This document shows, in pieces, positions 17,423 through 29,462 of a stretch of DNA of 64,000 nucleotides. This stretch comes from CALOBA01 sp942491465 (GTDB taxonomy: Bacteria > Pseudomonadota > Gammaproteobacteria > Chromatiales > Chromatiaceae). Both the position numbers and the translations under genes were made by a program. The notes below the pieces were generated by a model that was not told the DNA's origin, ran no database searches, and worked only from the letters and a program-made list of their open reading frames with translations. The stretch covers positions 61,213-125,212 of the forward strand of contig CALOBA010000018.1 of assembly GCA_942491465.1 (NCBI GenBank), read 5' to 3'. Numbering within the stretch: position 1 is the stretch's first letter; the number at the start of each line of letters is the position of its first letter.

Positions 17423-17959
17423 CTATTTCTTCTTCGCTTCTTTCCGCAGCACGTGTTCGTCTGAGTATCGCACGCCTTTACCCTTGTAAGGCTCAGGCGG
17501 ACGGAAGCTGCGAATCTCAGCCGCGACTTGCCCGACTTTTTGCTTGTCCGCCCCGCTCACAACAATTTCCGTCGGCGATGGCGTCTCGACCGACACTCCA
17601 GACGGCATGGCGTAATCGATCGGGTGGGAGAACCCGAGCGAGAGATTGAGCGCCGACGGGCTCTTCGCCTGAGCGCGATAGCCAACCCCGACCAACGACA
17701 ACTTCCGCTGGAAGCCAGTGGAAACGCCTTGAACCATGTTGTTGACCAGCGCCCTCATTGTCCCCGCCATCGCCCACCCCTGCTTTGTGGGAGCCGTTGG
17801 CTCGAACGTCAATTCGCCGTCCTGTTGCGTCAACGTAACGAGTGGATGAACGAACTGCTCAAGCGCGCCTTTCGGCCCCGCCACTTTGACCCCCGACTCC
17901 GACAGCTCGACGGTGATTCCAGCGGGAACTGCCACCGGTGCTTTTGCGATTCTCGACAT
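17423..17959 (-). CDS. rplF: 50S ribosomal protein L6
   Basis: A 178-residue protein with the two duplicated L6 domains. The N-terminal MSRIAKAPVAVPAGITVELS, central TMRALVNNMVQGVSTGF and the C-terminal FRPPEPYKGKGVRYSDEHVLRKEAKKK signature are all present. L6 sits near the factor-binding site of the 50S subunit. Fifteen bases after rpsH. Confidence 0.98.
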   Translation of the reverse strand: MSRIAKAPVAVPAGITVELSESGVKVAGPKGALEQFVHPLVTLTQQDGELTFEPTAPTKQGWAMAGTMRALVNNMVQGVSTGFQRKLSLVGVGYRAQAKSPSALNLSLGFSHPIDYAMPSGVSVETPSPTEIVVSGADKQKVGQVAAEIRSFRPPEPYKGKGVRYSDEHVLRKEAKKK

Positions 17960-17974
17960 GTTAAAACTCCGCTC

Positions 17975-18367
17975 TTAAGCAACCAGGGCCAACACTTCGC
18001 CGCCGGTCCCCGCTCGACGCGCGGCGCGATCGGTCATGAGACCCTTGGACGTCGAAATAATCGCAATCCCCAGCCCACCCCACACAACCGGAAGATCGTC
18101 TTTCCCTCGATAAATCCTGAGGCCGGGACGAGATACCCGCCGCAAAAATTCAACGACCGGACGGCCCCGATAGTACTTCAATGAAATCCTAAGCACAGGC
18201 TTTCCCTCTCCGCTCACGCCGACCTCACCGATATACCCTTCGTCGCGAAGCAGCTCAGCGATTGCGACCTTCTTCTTCGACGCCGGCATGTCGATGACGA
18301 CCTTACCCCGCGCTTGACCGTTTCGAATCCTGGTCAACATATCCGCAATCGGATCTGACATACTCAT
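17975..18367 (-). CDS. rpsH: 30S ribosomal protein S8
   Basis: A 130-residue protein starting MSMSDPIADMLTRIRNGQ, with the conserved C-terminal motif GGLGIAIISTSKGLMTDRAARRAGTGGEVL. S8 binds the central domain of 16S rRNA and in E. coli represses the spc operon through a site near rplE. A Met two codons later (18361) is a possible alternative start. Confidence 0.98.
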   Translation of the reverse strand: MSMSDPIADMLTRIRNGQARGKVVIDMPASKKKVAIAELLRDEGYIGEVGVSGEGKPVLRISLKYYRGRPVVEFLRRVSRPGLRIYRGKDDLPVVWGGLGIAIISTSKGLMTDRAARRAGTGGEVLALVA

Positions 18368-18446
18368 AACTATATTCTCCGGGTCAAACCGCCGTTCAGC
18401 GCGATACCCATAGACGCGGCAGCAACCGCTGCCATTGACGATTTAT

Positions 18447-18752
18447 CTACCAGCTTGCCTTGACTACACCGGGGACGTCACCGCGCATCACGGCCTCCCG
18501 TAGCTTGTTCCTGCCAAGCCCGAACTTGCGATACACGGCGTGCGGACGCCCGCTAATCCGGCATCGGCGTTGCTGCCGACTAGGGCTCGCGTCCCTTGGC
18601 AACTTCTGGAGCGCCAGCATCGCCTCGTCGACCGCTTCGCTTGCCGCGCTCCGGTCGTTAACGACTGCCTTTAGCGCTTGCCGCCGCTTTTCGTATTTTT
18701 TCGCAATCAACGTTCTCTTAACGTCGCGTGCGATCATGCTTTTCTTTGCCAT
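18447..18752 (-). CDS. rpsN: 30S ribosomal protein S14 (zinc-free form)
   Basis: A 101-residue protein, the length of the long C- form lacking the zinc CxxC pairs. It starts MAKKSMIARDVKRTL and contains CRISGRPHAVYRKFGLGRNKLRE, the S14 signature, ending GVVKASW. Located between rplE and rpsH. Confidence 0.98.
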   Translation of the reverse strand: MAKKSMIARDVKRTLIAKKYEKRRQALKAVVNDRSAASEAVDEAMLALQKLPRDASPSRQQRRCRISGRPHAVYRKFGLGRNKLREAVMRGDVPGVVKASW

Positions 18753-18760
18753 GGTGCAGC

Positions 18761-19300
18761 CTAGCCCCGAAATGGGAAATGAAAACCTTCCAGCAGAGCC
18801 TTTCCCTGCTCGTCAGTCTTGGCGGTAGTCGTGATCGTTATATCCAGACCGCGAAGCGTGTCGATCTTATCGTAATCGATCTCTGGAAAGATGATCTGCT
18901 CCCGGACACCGATCGAGTAGTTTCCTCGACCGTCGAAAGCCTTCGCGCTGAGCCCACGAAAGTCTCGAATTCGAGGGATCGCTACATTGACCAGGCGATC
19001 CAAAAATTCGTACATTCGTTCGCGACGCAACGTCACCTTGCATCCGACGGGCCAACCTTCGCGGATCTTGAAGCCAGCAACGGACTTTCGAGCATAGGTC
19101 ACGATGGGCTTCTGCCCGGCGATCTGGGTGAGGTCCTTCACCGCATGGTCCATCACCTTTTTATCGGCAACGGCCTCGCCGACACCCATATTTAGCGTGA
19201 TCTTGACGATCCGCGGCACTTCCATATTGCTGGAAAAGCCGAACTGCTGCTGAAGTTGCTCTGAGAGAGTCTCTCTGTAGAGCGCCTGTAATCTAGCCAT
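18761..19300 (-). CDS. rplE: 50S ribosomal protein L5
   Basis: A 179-residue protein. Three start codons are in line (GTG 19306, ATG 19303, ATG 19300); 19300 gives MARLQALYRETLSEQL with the best spacing (7 bases) to the AAGG ribosome-binding site. Conserved parts: PRIVKITLNMGVGEAVADKK and TYARKSVAGFKIREGWPVGCKVTLR. L5 binds 5S rRNA and contacts the P-site tRNA. Confidence 0.97.
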   Translation of the reverse strand: MARLQALYRETLSEQLQQQFGFSSNMEVPRIVKITLNMGVGEAVADKKVMDHAVKDLTQIAGQKPIVTYARKSVAGFKIREGWPVGCKVTLRRERMYEFLDRLVNVAIPRIRDFRGLSAKAFDGRGNYSIGVREQIIFPEIDYDKIDTLRGLDITITTTAKTDEQGKALLEGFHFPFRG

Positions 19301-19314
19301 CATCACACCTTAAA

Positions 19315-19632
19315 TCAGAGGTCGACAACTTCACCGTCAGACTTGAAGTAGCGAACCTTCCGCCCATCCTCAAGGACCTTGAAGCCAATGCGGTCTGCCC
19401 CGCCCTTTGCGGGATTGAACAATGCCACATTCGAACGGTCGATCGGCATTTCTTTGTCGACGATCCCTCCCGACTCGCCTTTTTGCGGGTTAGCCTTTTG
19501 GTGCTTCTTGGAGACATTCACGTTCTCAACGAGCACTCGCCCACCGACCAGCACTTTCAACACCGGTCCCCGCTTCCCTTTATCTTTTCCGGTGACGACG
19601 ATTACATCATCACCAACTTTAATCTTTTTCAT
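19315..19632 (-). CDS. rplX: 50S ribosomal protein L24
   Basis: A 105-residue protein with a KOW motif at the N-terminus (KVGDDVIVVTGKDKGKRGPVLKVL) and the central NVSKKHQKANPQKGESGGI. L24 is an early assembly initiator at the exit tunnel. It ends 14 bases before rplE. The 57-base gap to rplN holds no obvious structure. Confidence 0.97.
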   Translation of the reverse strand: MKKIKVGDDVIVVTGKDKGKRGPVLKVLVGGRVLVENVNVSKKHQKANPQKGESGGIVDKEMPIDRSNVALFNPAKGGADRIGFKVLEDGRKVRYFKSDGEVVDL

Positions 19633-19689
19633 CGATAAAACCCCAAGGCGCCCAAAAGATATCGCGCCGACTGCACCCCAAGACGGCCC

Positions 19690-20058
19690 CTACAGAACTT
19701 CCGGAGCGAGGGAGATAATTTTCATAAATTTATCCCCGCGAAGTTCCCTGGTCACTGGCCCGAAAATACGGGTTCCGATCGGCTGAAGCTGACTGTTCAG
19801 CAGCACTGCGGCGTTGCCGTCAAAGCGAATCAGCGACCCATCTGGCCTACGCACGCCCTTGCGCGTGCGGACGACAACCGCATTGAGGACATCGCCCTTT
19901 TTCACCTTGCCTCGCGGCATGGCATCCTTGACGGTGACCTTGATCACGTCACCGATGCCCGCATACCGCCGGTGAGAGCCTCCGAGCACCTTGATACACT
20001 GTACGGATCTGGCACCGCTGTTGTCCGCGACGCTCAACCTCGTCTGCATTTGAATCAT
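19690..20058 (-). CDS. rplN: 50S ribosomal protein L14
   Basis: A 122-residue protein of exact family length, starting MIQMQTRLSVADNSGAR and including the hallmark GDVIKVTVKDAMPRGKVKKGDV and FGPVTRELRGDKFMKIISLAPEVL. It forms an intersubunit bridge and binds the silencing factor RsfS in other bacteria. First gene of the classical spc segment. Confidence 0.98.
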   Translation of the reverse strand: MIQMQTRLSVADNSGARSVQCIKVLGGSHRRYAGIGDVIKVTVKDAMPRGKVKKGDVLNAVVVRTRKGVRRPDGSLIRFDGNAAVLLNSQLQPIGTRIFGPVTRELRGDKFMKIISLAPEVL

Positions 20059-20102
20059 TTTTTAATTACCCACCAGGCTGAAGCTGTAGCCACGAAGCCG
20101 CC

Positions 20103-20369
20103 TTAACGCGCCTTCTCGAGGATCTCGACCAGCCGCCAACTCTTGGTCTTGGAAAGGGGCCGACACTGCTCGACACGGACCATGTCGCCGGCACTGCATA
20201 GGTTGCCTTCGTCATGGGCGTGCAGCTTCGTCGAACGTCGCATAAATTTCCCGTACAACGGGTGCTTGACGCGTCGCTCAATGAGAACCGTAATCGATTT
20301 GTCCATGCTGCTGCTAATGACCCGCCCGGTCACCGCCTTATTGCTGATTTCAGCCTGCTGCTCAGACAT
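20103..20369 (-). CDS. rpsQ: 30S ribosomal protein S17
   Basis: An 88-residue protein. The start MSEQQAEISNKAVTGRVISS at 20369 overlaps the end of rpmC by 8 bases; a further upstream start at 20417 would lie entirely inside rpmC and is rejected. The OB-fold sequence KSITVLIERRVKHPLYGKF and HDEGNLCSAGDMVRV are typical. S17 binds the 5' domain of 16S rRNA. Confidence 0.97.
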   Translation of the reverse strand: MSEQQAEISNKAVTGRVISSSMDKSITVLIERRVKHPLYGKFMRRSTKLHAHDEGNLCSAGDMVRVEQCRPLSKTKSWRLVEILEKAR

Positions 20370-20565
20370 CAGAACGGCCTCGTGCTTGTTCGCCCATAAT
20401 GGTCTTGACCGTCGCAATCGCCCGACGGACCACCTTTACCTGACTTGGCCGGGCAAGTTGACCGGTGCCCTGTTGCATGCGCAACGCAAATTGTTCTTTC
20501 CGCAGCTCAATGAGCTGCTCCTCCAACTCCGCAGGCGTCTTCTCGCGAAGCTCATTCGCGCTCAT
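20362..20565 (-). CDS. rpmC: 50S ribosomal protein L29
   Basis: A 67-residue protein, MSANELREKTPAELEEQLIEL..., with RMQQGTGQLARPSQVKVVRR as the L29 signature. Its ATG shares one base with the rplP stop (TGATG at 20565), so translation is likely coupled. L29 is part of the docking site for trigger factor and SRP at the exit tunnel. Confidence 0.97.
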   Translation of the reverse strand: MSANELREKTPAELEEQLIELRKEQFALRMQQGTGQLARPSQVKVVRRAIATVKTIMGEQARGRSDV

Positions 20566-20978
20566 CACAGGATCTGCCTCTTATCAAAAGTTGTCTGCAC
20601 CGGCAACTTTGCCGCCGCCAATCTGAACGCATCGCGGGCGAGCTCTTCGCTGACACCCTCGATCTCGTAGAGCATCTTCCCTGGCTGTATCAGCGCAACC
20701 CAGTACTCGACGTTGCCCTTGCCCTTGCCCATACGAACCTCCAAGGGCTTCTTGGAGATCGGCTTGTCGGGAAAAACCCTGATCCAAAGCTTTCCGCCAC
20801 GCTTAACTTTACGCGTAATTGCCCGGCGCGCAGCTTCAATTTGACGCGCCGTAATACGACCACGACCGACTGCCTTGAGACCAAACTCGCCGAAGCTGAC
20901 TTGGTTTCCGCTTTGCGCCAGGCCGCGATTTCTTCCCTTATGTTGTTTGCGGAACTTTGTTCGTTTTGGCTGCAACAT
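20565..20978 (-). CDS. rplP: 50S ribosomal protein L16
   Basis: A 137-residue protein starting MLQPKRTKFRKQHKGRN with GRITARQIEAARRAITR and FPDKPISKKPLEVRMGKGKG, which define L16. Arg81 of E. coli L16 is hydroxylated by RoxA/YcfD; the equivalent RMGKGKG segment is present. Three bases separate it from rpsC. Confidence 0.98.
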   Translation of the reverse strand: MLQPKRTKFRKQHKGRNRGLAQSGNQVSFGEFGLKAVGRGRITARQIEAARRAITRKVKRGGKLWIRVFPDKPISKKPLEVRMGKGKGNVEYWVALIQPGKMLYEIEGVSEELARDAFRLAAAKLPVQTTFDKRQIL

Positions 20979-20981
20979 CTA

Positions 20982-21659
20982 TCAACCCCTTCTATTCGGC
21001 CGCGGCTTCGGTGCGGGCTCTTCTTGAGCGTCGCCGATAACTTCTCCACGGAAGATCCACGTCTTCACGCCGATGATCCCGTAGGTGGTCCGCGCCTCTG
21101 CGAAGCCGTAATCAATGTCTGCGCGCAAGGTATGCAGCGGCACGCGGCCCTCTCGATACCATTCGGAACGTGCGATCTCTGCACCGTTAAGGCGGCCGGC
21201 GATGTTTACCCGGACGCCCCCAGCACCTGCACGCATCGTATTCTGAACCGCGCGCTTCATCGCCCGGCGGAACATGATGCGCCGCTCAAGCTGCTGCGCG
21301 ATGCCCTCGGCAACGAGCTGCGCATCAAGTTCCGGCTTGCGAATCTCTTCAATGCTGATGTGCACTGGAATGCCCATCAGTGCAGAGACACGTGCCCGAA
21401 GCTTATCGATGTCCTCGCCACGCTTGCCGATTACCACCCCAGGTCGAGCGGTATGAATCGTAATATGAGCGTTCTTCGCAGGCCGATCGATCTGAATGCG
21501 GCTGACGGAAGCCTTCTCAAGCGTCTTCTTAAGAAAAGCGCGGACCTGAAGATCGGTATTCAGAAGATCGGCGTAGTCTTTGGAATCCGCGTACCATTTT
21601 GACGTCCAGTCGCGAACGATTCCGAGTCGAATTCCGATCGGATTTACTTTTTGCCCCAT
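20982..21659 (-). CDS. rpsC: 30S ribosomal protein S3
   Basis: A 225-residue protein starting MGQKVNPIGIRLGIVRDW. The KH domain is visible at about residues 60-90 (RPGVVIGKRGEDIDKLRARV), followed by the C-terminal S3 domain ending in IFRGEVIGDAQEEPAPKPRPNRRG. S3 is part of the mRNA entry helicase with S4 and S5. Confidence 0.98.
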   Translation of the reverse strand: MGQKVNPIGIRLGIVRDWTSKWYADSKDYADLLNTDLQVRAFLKKTLEKASVSRIQIDRPAKNAHITIHTARPGVVIGKRGEDIDKLRARVSALMGIPVHISIEEIRKPELDAQLVAEGIAQQLERRIMFRRAMKRAVQNTMRAGAGGVRVNIAGRLNGAEIARSEWYREGRVPLHTLRADIDYGFAEARTTYGIIGVKTWIFRGEVIGDAQEEPAPKPRPNRRG

Positions 21660-21674
21660 TGTCTAACTCCGGAT

Positions 21675-22007
21675 TCAGCGTTCGGCGACGGATAGCTTGA
21701 TATGGCTGGTCTGCTTCAAAATTCGACTCGCACGACCCTTGGCTCGGGCCCGTATTCGCTTCATCGCCGGCCCTTCGTTGACTTGGATGCTGTCGATATG
21801 CAACTCATCAACATCTGCTCCAGCATTGTTCTCTGCATTAGCGATCGCCGATTCCAAAACGCCTTTGATGATGCTTGCCCCTTTTTTCGGGCTAAACGTC
21901 AACAAATTCAGCGCCTGCTCAACGGATTGGCCGCGAATTTGGTCGGCGACAAGCCGAGCCTTCTGCGCTGAAATACGCGCATACCTCAATGTCGCATGAG
22001 CTTGCAT
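21675..22007 (-). CDS. rplV: 50S ribosomal protein L22
   Basis: A 110-residue protein: MQAHATLRYARISAQKARLV at the N-terminus and the beta-hairpin RIRARAKGRASRILKQTSHI at the C-terminus, whose loop lines the exit tunnel and is the site of macrolide-resistance mutations. Normal length and position between rpsS and rpsC. Confidence 0.98.
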   Translation of the reverse strand: MQAHATLRYARISAQKARLVADQIRGQSVEQALNLLTFSPKKGASIIKGVLESAIANAENNAGADVDELHIDSIQVNEGPAMKRIRARAKGRASRILKQTSHIKLSVAER

Positions 22008-22017
22008 TGTTCGCCCC

Positions 22018-22296
22018 TTAGCGCTTCTTTGCCTTTTTGTCTGCCGCGTGACCGCGGAAGGTCCGGGTTAACGCGAACTCGCCTAATTTGTGTCCGATCA
22101 TATTTTCGTTGATCAGCACCGGAATATGCTGCCGACCGTTGTAGACAGCGATCGTCAGACCGACCATCTCGGGAAGCACCATTGAACGGCGAGACCAGGT
22201 TTTAATCGGGCGCTTACTATTCTGCGCAACCGCATCCTCGACCTTTTTAGCCAAGTGGTGGTCTACAAACGGGCCTTTGCGAACTGAACGTGCCAC
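22018..22296 (-). CDS. rpsS: 30S ribosomal protein S19
   Basis: A 92-residue protein, MARSVRKGPFVDHHLAKKV, with the signature GHKLGEFALTRTFRGHAADKKAKKR at the C-terminus. It lies in the 30S head with S13. Ten bases before rplV. Confidence 0.98.
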   Translation of the reverse strand: MARSVRKGPFVDHHLAKKVEDAVAQNSKRPIKTWSRRSMVLPEMVGLTIAVYNGRQHIPVLINENMIGHKLGEFALTRTFRGHAADKKAKKR

Positions 22297-22320
22297 GCCT
22301 CTTATCCTCTATCTGTTCTG

Positions 22321-23148
22321 CTATTTGCTGCCACGACGACGGACAATCATGCCGTCGGTGCGCTTATTGTTACGCGTCTTGTGGCCCTTGGTTGGAACAC
22401 CCCAGGGAGAGACGGGATGGCGTCCGCCGGACGTCCGGCCCTCACCACCGCCATGCGGGTGGTCCACCGGATTCATCACGACACCGCGCACGGTCGGACG
22501 CACGCCTCGCCAGCGCTTCGCGCCGGCCTTGCCAAGCTTGCGCAGGCTGTGCTCGCCGTTCCCGACGGCGCCGATTACCGCACGACAGTCCGCATGTACC
22601 TTCCGCATCTCCCCCGACCGGAGCCGAAGCGTCGCGTTGAACCCCTCTCTCGCGATCAACTGGGCCGAACTGCCAGCGGCACGGGCAATTTGTGCCCCCT
22701 TCCCTGGTCGCATCTCGATGCAATGAAGCTCCGTACCCACCGGGATGTTGCGCATCGGCAAGCAATTTCCCGCCGCAATCGGTGCCGTCTCTGAGGCGAC
22801 CACGGTGCTCCCCGTAGCCAACCCTTTCGGCGCCAGAATATAGGCCCAAGCACCGTCCCGATACTTCAACAGTGCGAGGTGGGCGCTCCGGTTCGGATCG
22901 TATTCGATACGCTCAACGGTCGCCGGGACGTCCTGCTTGTTTCGCTTGAAATCGACGATGCGATAACGTTGTTTGTGACCGCCACCCCGGTGTCGGACCG
23001 TGATGCGCCCGGCGTTGTTTCGCCCCCCACTCTTTGACTTCTTGCTGATAAGCCCCGAATGCGGCTCACCTTTGTGGAGATCGGGATTAACGACCTTGAC
23101 GACGAATCGACGTCCGGGAGAGGTCGGATTTGTCTTGATAATAGCCAT
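22321..23148 (-). CDS. rplB: 50S ribosomal protein L2
   Basis: A 275-residue protein. The start MAIIKTNPTSPGRRFVVKV at 23148 is chosen by family alignment; the frame stays open 17 codons upstream. The C-terminal MNPVDHPHGGGEGRT contains the conserved histidine (His229 in E. coli) near the peptidyl-transferase centre. L2 is required for subunit association. Confidence 0.98.
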   Translation of the reverse strand: MAIIKTNPTSPGRRFVVKVVNPDLHKGEPHSGLISKKSKSGGRNNAGRITVRHRGGGHKQRYRIVDFKRNKQDVPATVERIEYDPNRSAHLALLKYRDGAWAYILAPKGLATGSTVVASETAPIAAGNCLPMRNIPVGTELHCIEMRPGKGAQIARAAGSSAQLIAREGFNATLRLRSGEMRKVHADCRAVIGAVGNGEHSLRKLGKAGAKRWRGVRPTVRGVVMNPVDHPHGGGEGRTSGGRHPVSPWGVPTKGHKTRNNKRTDGMIVRRRGSK

Positions 23149-23182
23149 ATTATTGCAACCTAAACTACAGCGCGCAGCGACA

Positions 23183-23479
23183 TCAGGCGCCGCCGCCAAG
23201 CTCTATATCTTGCCCAGGCTTCAACCGGACATAGGCTTTACGCCAGTCGGCTCGCTTACCCATTCGGCCGCCAAACCGCTTCTGCTTCCCGCGAACGTTC
23301 AGCACTTGAACCGCAGTGACGTCTACGTCGAACAACATTTCGACGGCCTTGGAGATCTCGCGCTTGGTCGCGTCCGTGCGCACGCGGAATGCGTACTGGC
23401 CAGCGGCGTCGGCAGCCAACGCGGTCTTCTCAGAAATAACGGGCCCGAGGAGAACCGTTAACAACTTTTCTTTGTTCAT
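23183..23479 (-). CDS. rplW: 50S ribosomal protein L23
   Basis: A 98-residue protein with MNKEKLLTVLLGPVISEKTALAAD split over residues 1-24 and VRGKQKRFGGRMGKRADWRKAYV typical of L23. It provides the main docking site for trigger factor and SRP. The start overlaps the rplD stop by 4 bases (ATGA), so the two are translationally coupled. Confidence 0.97.
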   Translation of the reverse strand: MNKEKLLTVLLGPVISEKTALAADAAGQYAFRVRTDATKREISKAVEMLFDVDVTAVQVLNVRGKQKRFGGRMGKRADWRKAYVRLKPGQDIELGGGA

Positions 23480-24090
23480 TTGAGCCGCTCCTCAAGCCTG
23501 ATCAACGCCGCCTTTGTCGTCACCACATGTTCAAAGGCGATGAGACTGACTGGATCAACCTGCGCCGCGGTTACAACGTCTACCCTGGGGATATTTCTTG
23601 CCGCTACGAAGAGCGGATCGTCAAAGCTCTCGACCACAATCAGCGCATCGGCGACCGCCAATTCCCGCAGACGCACCGCAAGCAGCTTTGTCTTCGGGGC
23701 GTCAAGCTCGAATGCGGGGAGCACGACGAGGCGCTCCTTGCGAATTAGCTCAGAGAGAATCGAGCGCAACGCGCCGCGATACATCTTCCGGTTTACTTTT
23801 TGCCCCCAATCCTTCGGCGCTGCGGCGAAGGTGACACCGCCTCCGCGCCAAAGCGGGCTACGCGATGTGCCGGCCCGCGCACGACCTGTGCCTTTCTGAC
23901 GGTAGGGCTTGGCGCCGCCGCCCCGGACCTGAGATCGGCTGTTGTTGGCCTTTGTCCCGGAGCGGGCCCCCGCGAGATAGGCGGTGACGATTTGATGAAT
24001 AAGCGCCGGCTTATAATCGACGGCGAAAATGGCGTCGGCAACCGCTACGGTATCCGAAGCATCGCCGTTCGTTCGCATTGCCAGTTCCAT
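23476..24090 (-). CDS. rplD: 50S ribosomal protein L4
   Basis: A 204-residue protein. The ATG at 24090 (MELAMRTNGD) is preferred because an AAGGG ribosome-binding site lies 9 bases upstream; a TTG at 24099 would overlap rplC. The conserved loop GGAKPYRQKGTGRARAGTSRSPLWRGGGVTF enters the exit tunnel (parts at about residues 57-88). In E. coli L4 represses its own S10 operon through a leader before rpsJ, but no such leader exists here. Confidence 0.97.
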   Translation of the reverse strand: MELAMRTNGDASDTVAVADAIFAVDYKPALIHQIVTAYLAGARSGTKANNSRSQVRGGGAKPYRQKGTGRARAGTSRSPLWRGGGVTFAAAPKDWGQKVNRKMYRGALRSILSELIRKERLVVLPAFELDAPKTKLLAVRLRELAVADALIVVESFDDPLFVAARNIPRVDVVTAAQVDPVSLIAFEHVVTTKAALIRLEERLK

Positions 24091-24095
24091 GATGG

Positions 24096-24743
24096 TCAAC
24101 CCTTATTCTTTTGTTTGACAGACGGAACGATCACAACGCGCCCCCCAGACGGCCCCGGGACGCCTCCGCGAACGAGGATCAGGTTCCGGTCAGCATCGAC
24201 TCGAACGACTTCAAGCCCCTGCTGGCAACGGTTGACGTTGCCCATTTGCCCGGCCATCCGTTTGCCCTTGAACACCCGACCCGGGGTCTGGCACTGCCCG
24301 ATGGAACCTGGCGCCCGGTGGGAGACCGAGTTGCCGTGGGTACTGTCCTGACTGCGAAAGTTGTGTCGTTTGATGCCGCCGGCAAACCCTTTGCCCTTAG
24401 TGACTCCCCGTACGTCGACTTTTTGTCCCTCGGAGAACATGTCGAGTCCCAGTTGGGCACCGGATGCAAGGTCAGTCGCCTCGCCATCAACACGAAACTC
24501 CCGCAGTGCGTCGCCAGCGACGACACTTGCCTTTGCGAAGTGCCCCGCCATTGGCTTGCTCACCCGAGACGGCTTGCGCTCACCAGTAGCAACCTGTATC
24601 GCGGCATAGCCGTCGTTATCGACGGTCTTCACCTGAGTGACGTGGTTCGGCGTGACTTCGATCACGGTCACGGGCACGGAGACGCCGTCGTCCCGGAAGA
24701 CGCGTGTCATACCGGCTTTTCGCCCAATTAACCCAATACTCAT
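24096..24743 (-). CDS. rplC: 50S ribosomal protein L3
   Basis: A 215-residue protein, MSIGLIGRKAGMTRVFRDDG, with FAGGIKRHNFRSQDSTHGNSVSHRAPGSIGQ and KGKRMAGQMGNVN, the L3 core loops near the peptidyl-transferase centre. The Gln methylated by PrmB in E. coli (in the GNSxSHR to GQ region) appears conserved. A GTG one codon upstream is an alternative start. Confidence 0.98.
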   Translation of the reverse strand: MSIGLIGRKAGMTRVFRDDGVSVPVTVIEVTPNHVTQVKTVDNDGYAAIQVATGERKPSRVSKPMAGHFAKASVVAGDALREFRVDGEATDLASGAQLGLDMFSEGQKVDVRGVTKGKGFAGGIKRHNFRSQDSTHGNSVSHRAPGSIGQCQTPGRVFKGKRMAGQMGNVNRCQQGLEVVRVDADRNLILVRGGVPGPSGGRVVIVPSVKQKNKG

Positions 24744-24753
24744 CACAGGCTCC

Positions 24754-25065
24754 TCAGCTCAGCTTGATCTGGACATCGACGCCGGCCGCCAAGTCGAGCT
24801 TCATCAACGCGTCGACGGTCTTGTCGGTCGGGTCGACGATATCCATCAACCGTTTGTGAGTGCGCAGTTCATACTGATCACGGGCGTCTTTGTTGACGTG
24901 CGGGGAAACCAGTATGGTATAGCGCTCGTGTCGGGAAGGCAGCGGCACGGGACCGCGGACTTGGGCCCCCGTCCGTTTTGCTGTATCGACGATCTCTCGC
25001 GCTGATTGGTCGATCAGGCGGTGATCGAAGGCCTTGAGCCGGATGCGAATTCGTTGATTTGCCAT
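24754..25065 (-). CDS. rpsJ: 30S ribosomal protein S10 (NusE)
   Basis: A 103-residue protein, MANQRIRIRLKAFDHRLIDQ, same length as in E. coli. S10 also acts as NusE in transcription antitermination with NusB. An in-frame ATG at 25071 overlaps the tuf stop by one base (TAATG) and would add two residues. Either way there is no room for the S10-operon leader found in E. coli, so expression must come from upstream. Confidence 0.97.
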   Translation of the reverse strand: MANQRIRIRLKAFDHRLIDQSAREIVDTAKRTGAQVRGPVPLPSRHERYTILVSPHVNKDARDQYELRTHKRLMDIVDPTDKTVDALMKLDLAAGVDVQIKLS

Positions 25066-25070
25066 TGCCA

Positions 25071-26261
<1,191 letters not shown>

Positions 26262-26341
26262 GGCGATAACCCTTAAGTCTTTGTCGCTGATCTTTTCGTC
26301 GACGAATCAAAATGCGCGGCACCGGCAGCGGCAACCGTCGC

Positions 26342-28438
<2,097 letters not shown>

Positions 28439-28510
28439 GACTGTTTCTGCCTAATGATGGATTCAGGAATGGATGCAGGGCGGACCCTGAACCCGATATC
28501 CCAAGGAGGG

Positions 28511-28981
28511 CTACCAGCGATAGTGAGAGAATGCTTTGTTGGCCTCGGCCATACGGTGCGTATCTTCCTTTTTCTTGACCGCAGACCCACGCGAGTCGGC
28601 GGCATCCATCAGTTCGCCCGCGAGGCGCAAGGCCATCGATTTTTCCGAGCGCTTCCGCGACGCATCGATTAACCAACGCATGGCCAACGTGTTGCGGCGG
28701 GAGGCACGCACCTCGATCGGCACCTGATAGGTCGCACCGCCGACGCGTCGAGATTTCACCTCGACGACGGGCCGCACATTCTCCATCGCTTGGTCGAGAA
28801 GCTCGAGCGGCTCGACTCCCTTCTTATCGGAAATCTGATCGAGGGCCTGGTAGATGATCCGCTCGGCCACCGACTTCTTGCCGTCTTCCATCATCATATT
28901 GATGAACTTGGCGAGCAGCTCACTGCCGTGCTTGGGATCGGGCAGGATCTGACGGCGGGCAACAATGCGTCTTCTCGGCAT
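28511..28981 (-). CDS. rpsG: 30S ribosomal protein S7
   Basis: A 156-residue protein, MPRRRIVARRQILPDPKHGS, with KSVAERIIYQALDQI and ALRLAGELMDAADSRGSAVKKKEDTHRMAEANKAFSHYRW. S7 nucleates 30S head assembly and represses the str operon in E. coli from a site in the rpsL-rpsG gap; the gap here is 106 bases, long enough for such a site. Confidence 0.98.
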   Translation of the reverse strand: MPRRRIVARRQILPDPKHGSELLAKFINMMMEDGKKSVAERIIYQALDQISDKKGVEPLELLDQAMENVRPVVEVKSRRVGGATYQVPIEVRASRRNTLAMRWLIDASRKRSEKSMALRLAGELMDAADSRGSAVKKKEDTHRMAEANKAFSHYRW

Positions 28982-29087
28982 CTTGAGGGAGGCTCCGGAA
29001 TTCCTGGACGTCGTAAATCGTTGACTGAAAAGCTCGAGGCTGAATGAGCAATTTACGCTCAGCAGCGAGCTGATTATTAATTAGGTG

Positions 29088-29462
29088 TCAGCCCTTCGGC
29101 CGCTTAGCACCATATTTGGACCGGCCTTGGCGCCGCTTTTCAACGCCTGACGTATCCAAGGTTCCTCGTACCGTGTGGTATCGCACACCAGGCAGATCTT
29201 TGACGCGACCGCCACGAATGAGCACCACCGAATGCTCCTGCAGATTGTGCCCCTCACCTCCGATATAGGAGGCCACCTCGAAGCCGTTGGTCAGCCGAAC
29301 GCGCGCGACCTTTCGCAGCGCGGAGTTCGGCTTTTTCGGCGTGGTCGTGTAAACGCGTGTACAGACACCACGCTTTTGCGGACAAGCCTCCAGCGCGGGG
29401 ACGGTGCTCTTCACAACCTTGCGCTTGCGCGGGTTGCGAACCAATTGATTAACGGTTGCCAT
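29088..29462 (-). CDS. rpsL: 30S ribosomal protein S12
   Basis: A 124-residue protein. Decoding loop residues Lys43 (TPKKPNS) and Lys88 (RVKDLPGVRYH) are the wild-type, streptomycin-sensitive forms; Asp89 is the site methylthiolated by RimO in other bacteria. First gene of the str operon and of the whole run down to rplQ. A GGAG lies about 12 bases before the ATG. Confidence 0.98.
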   Translation of the reverse strand: MATVNQLVRNPRKRKVVKSTVPALEACPQKRGVCTRVYTTTPKKPNSALRKVARVRLTNGFEVASYIGGEGHNLQEHSVVLIRGGRVKDLPGVRYHTVRGTLDTSGVEKRRQGRSKYGAKRPKG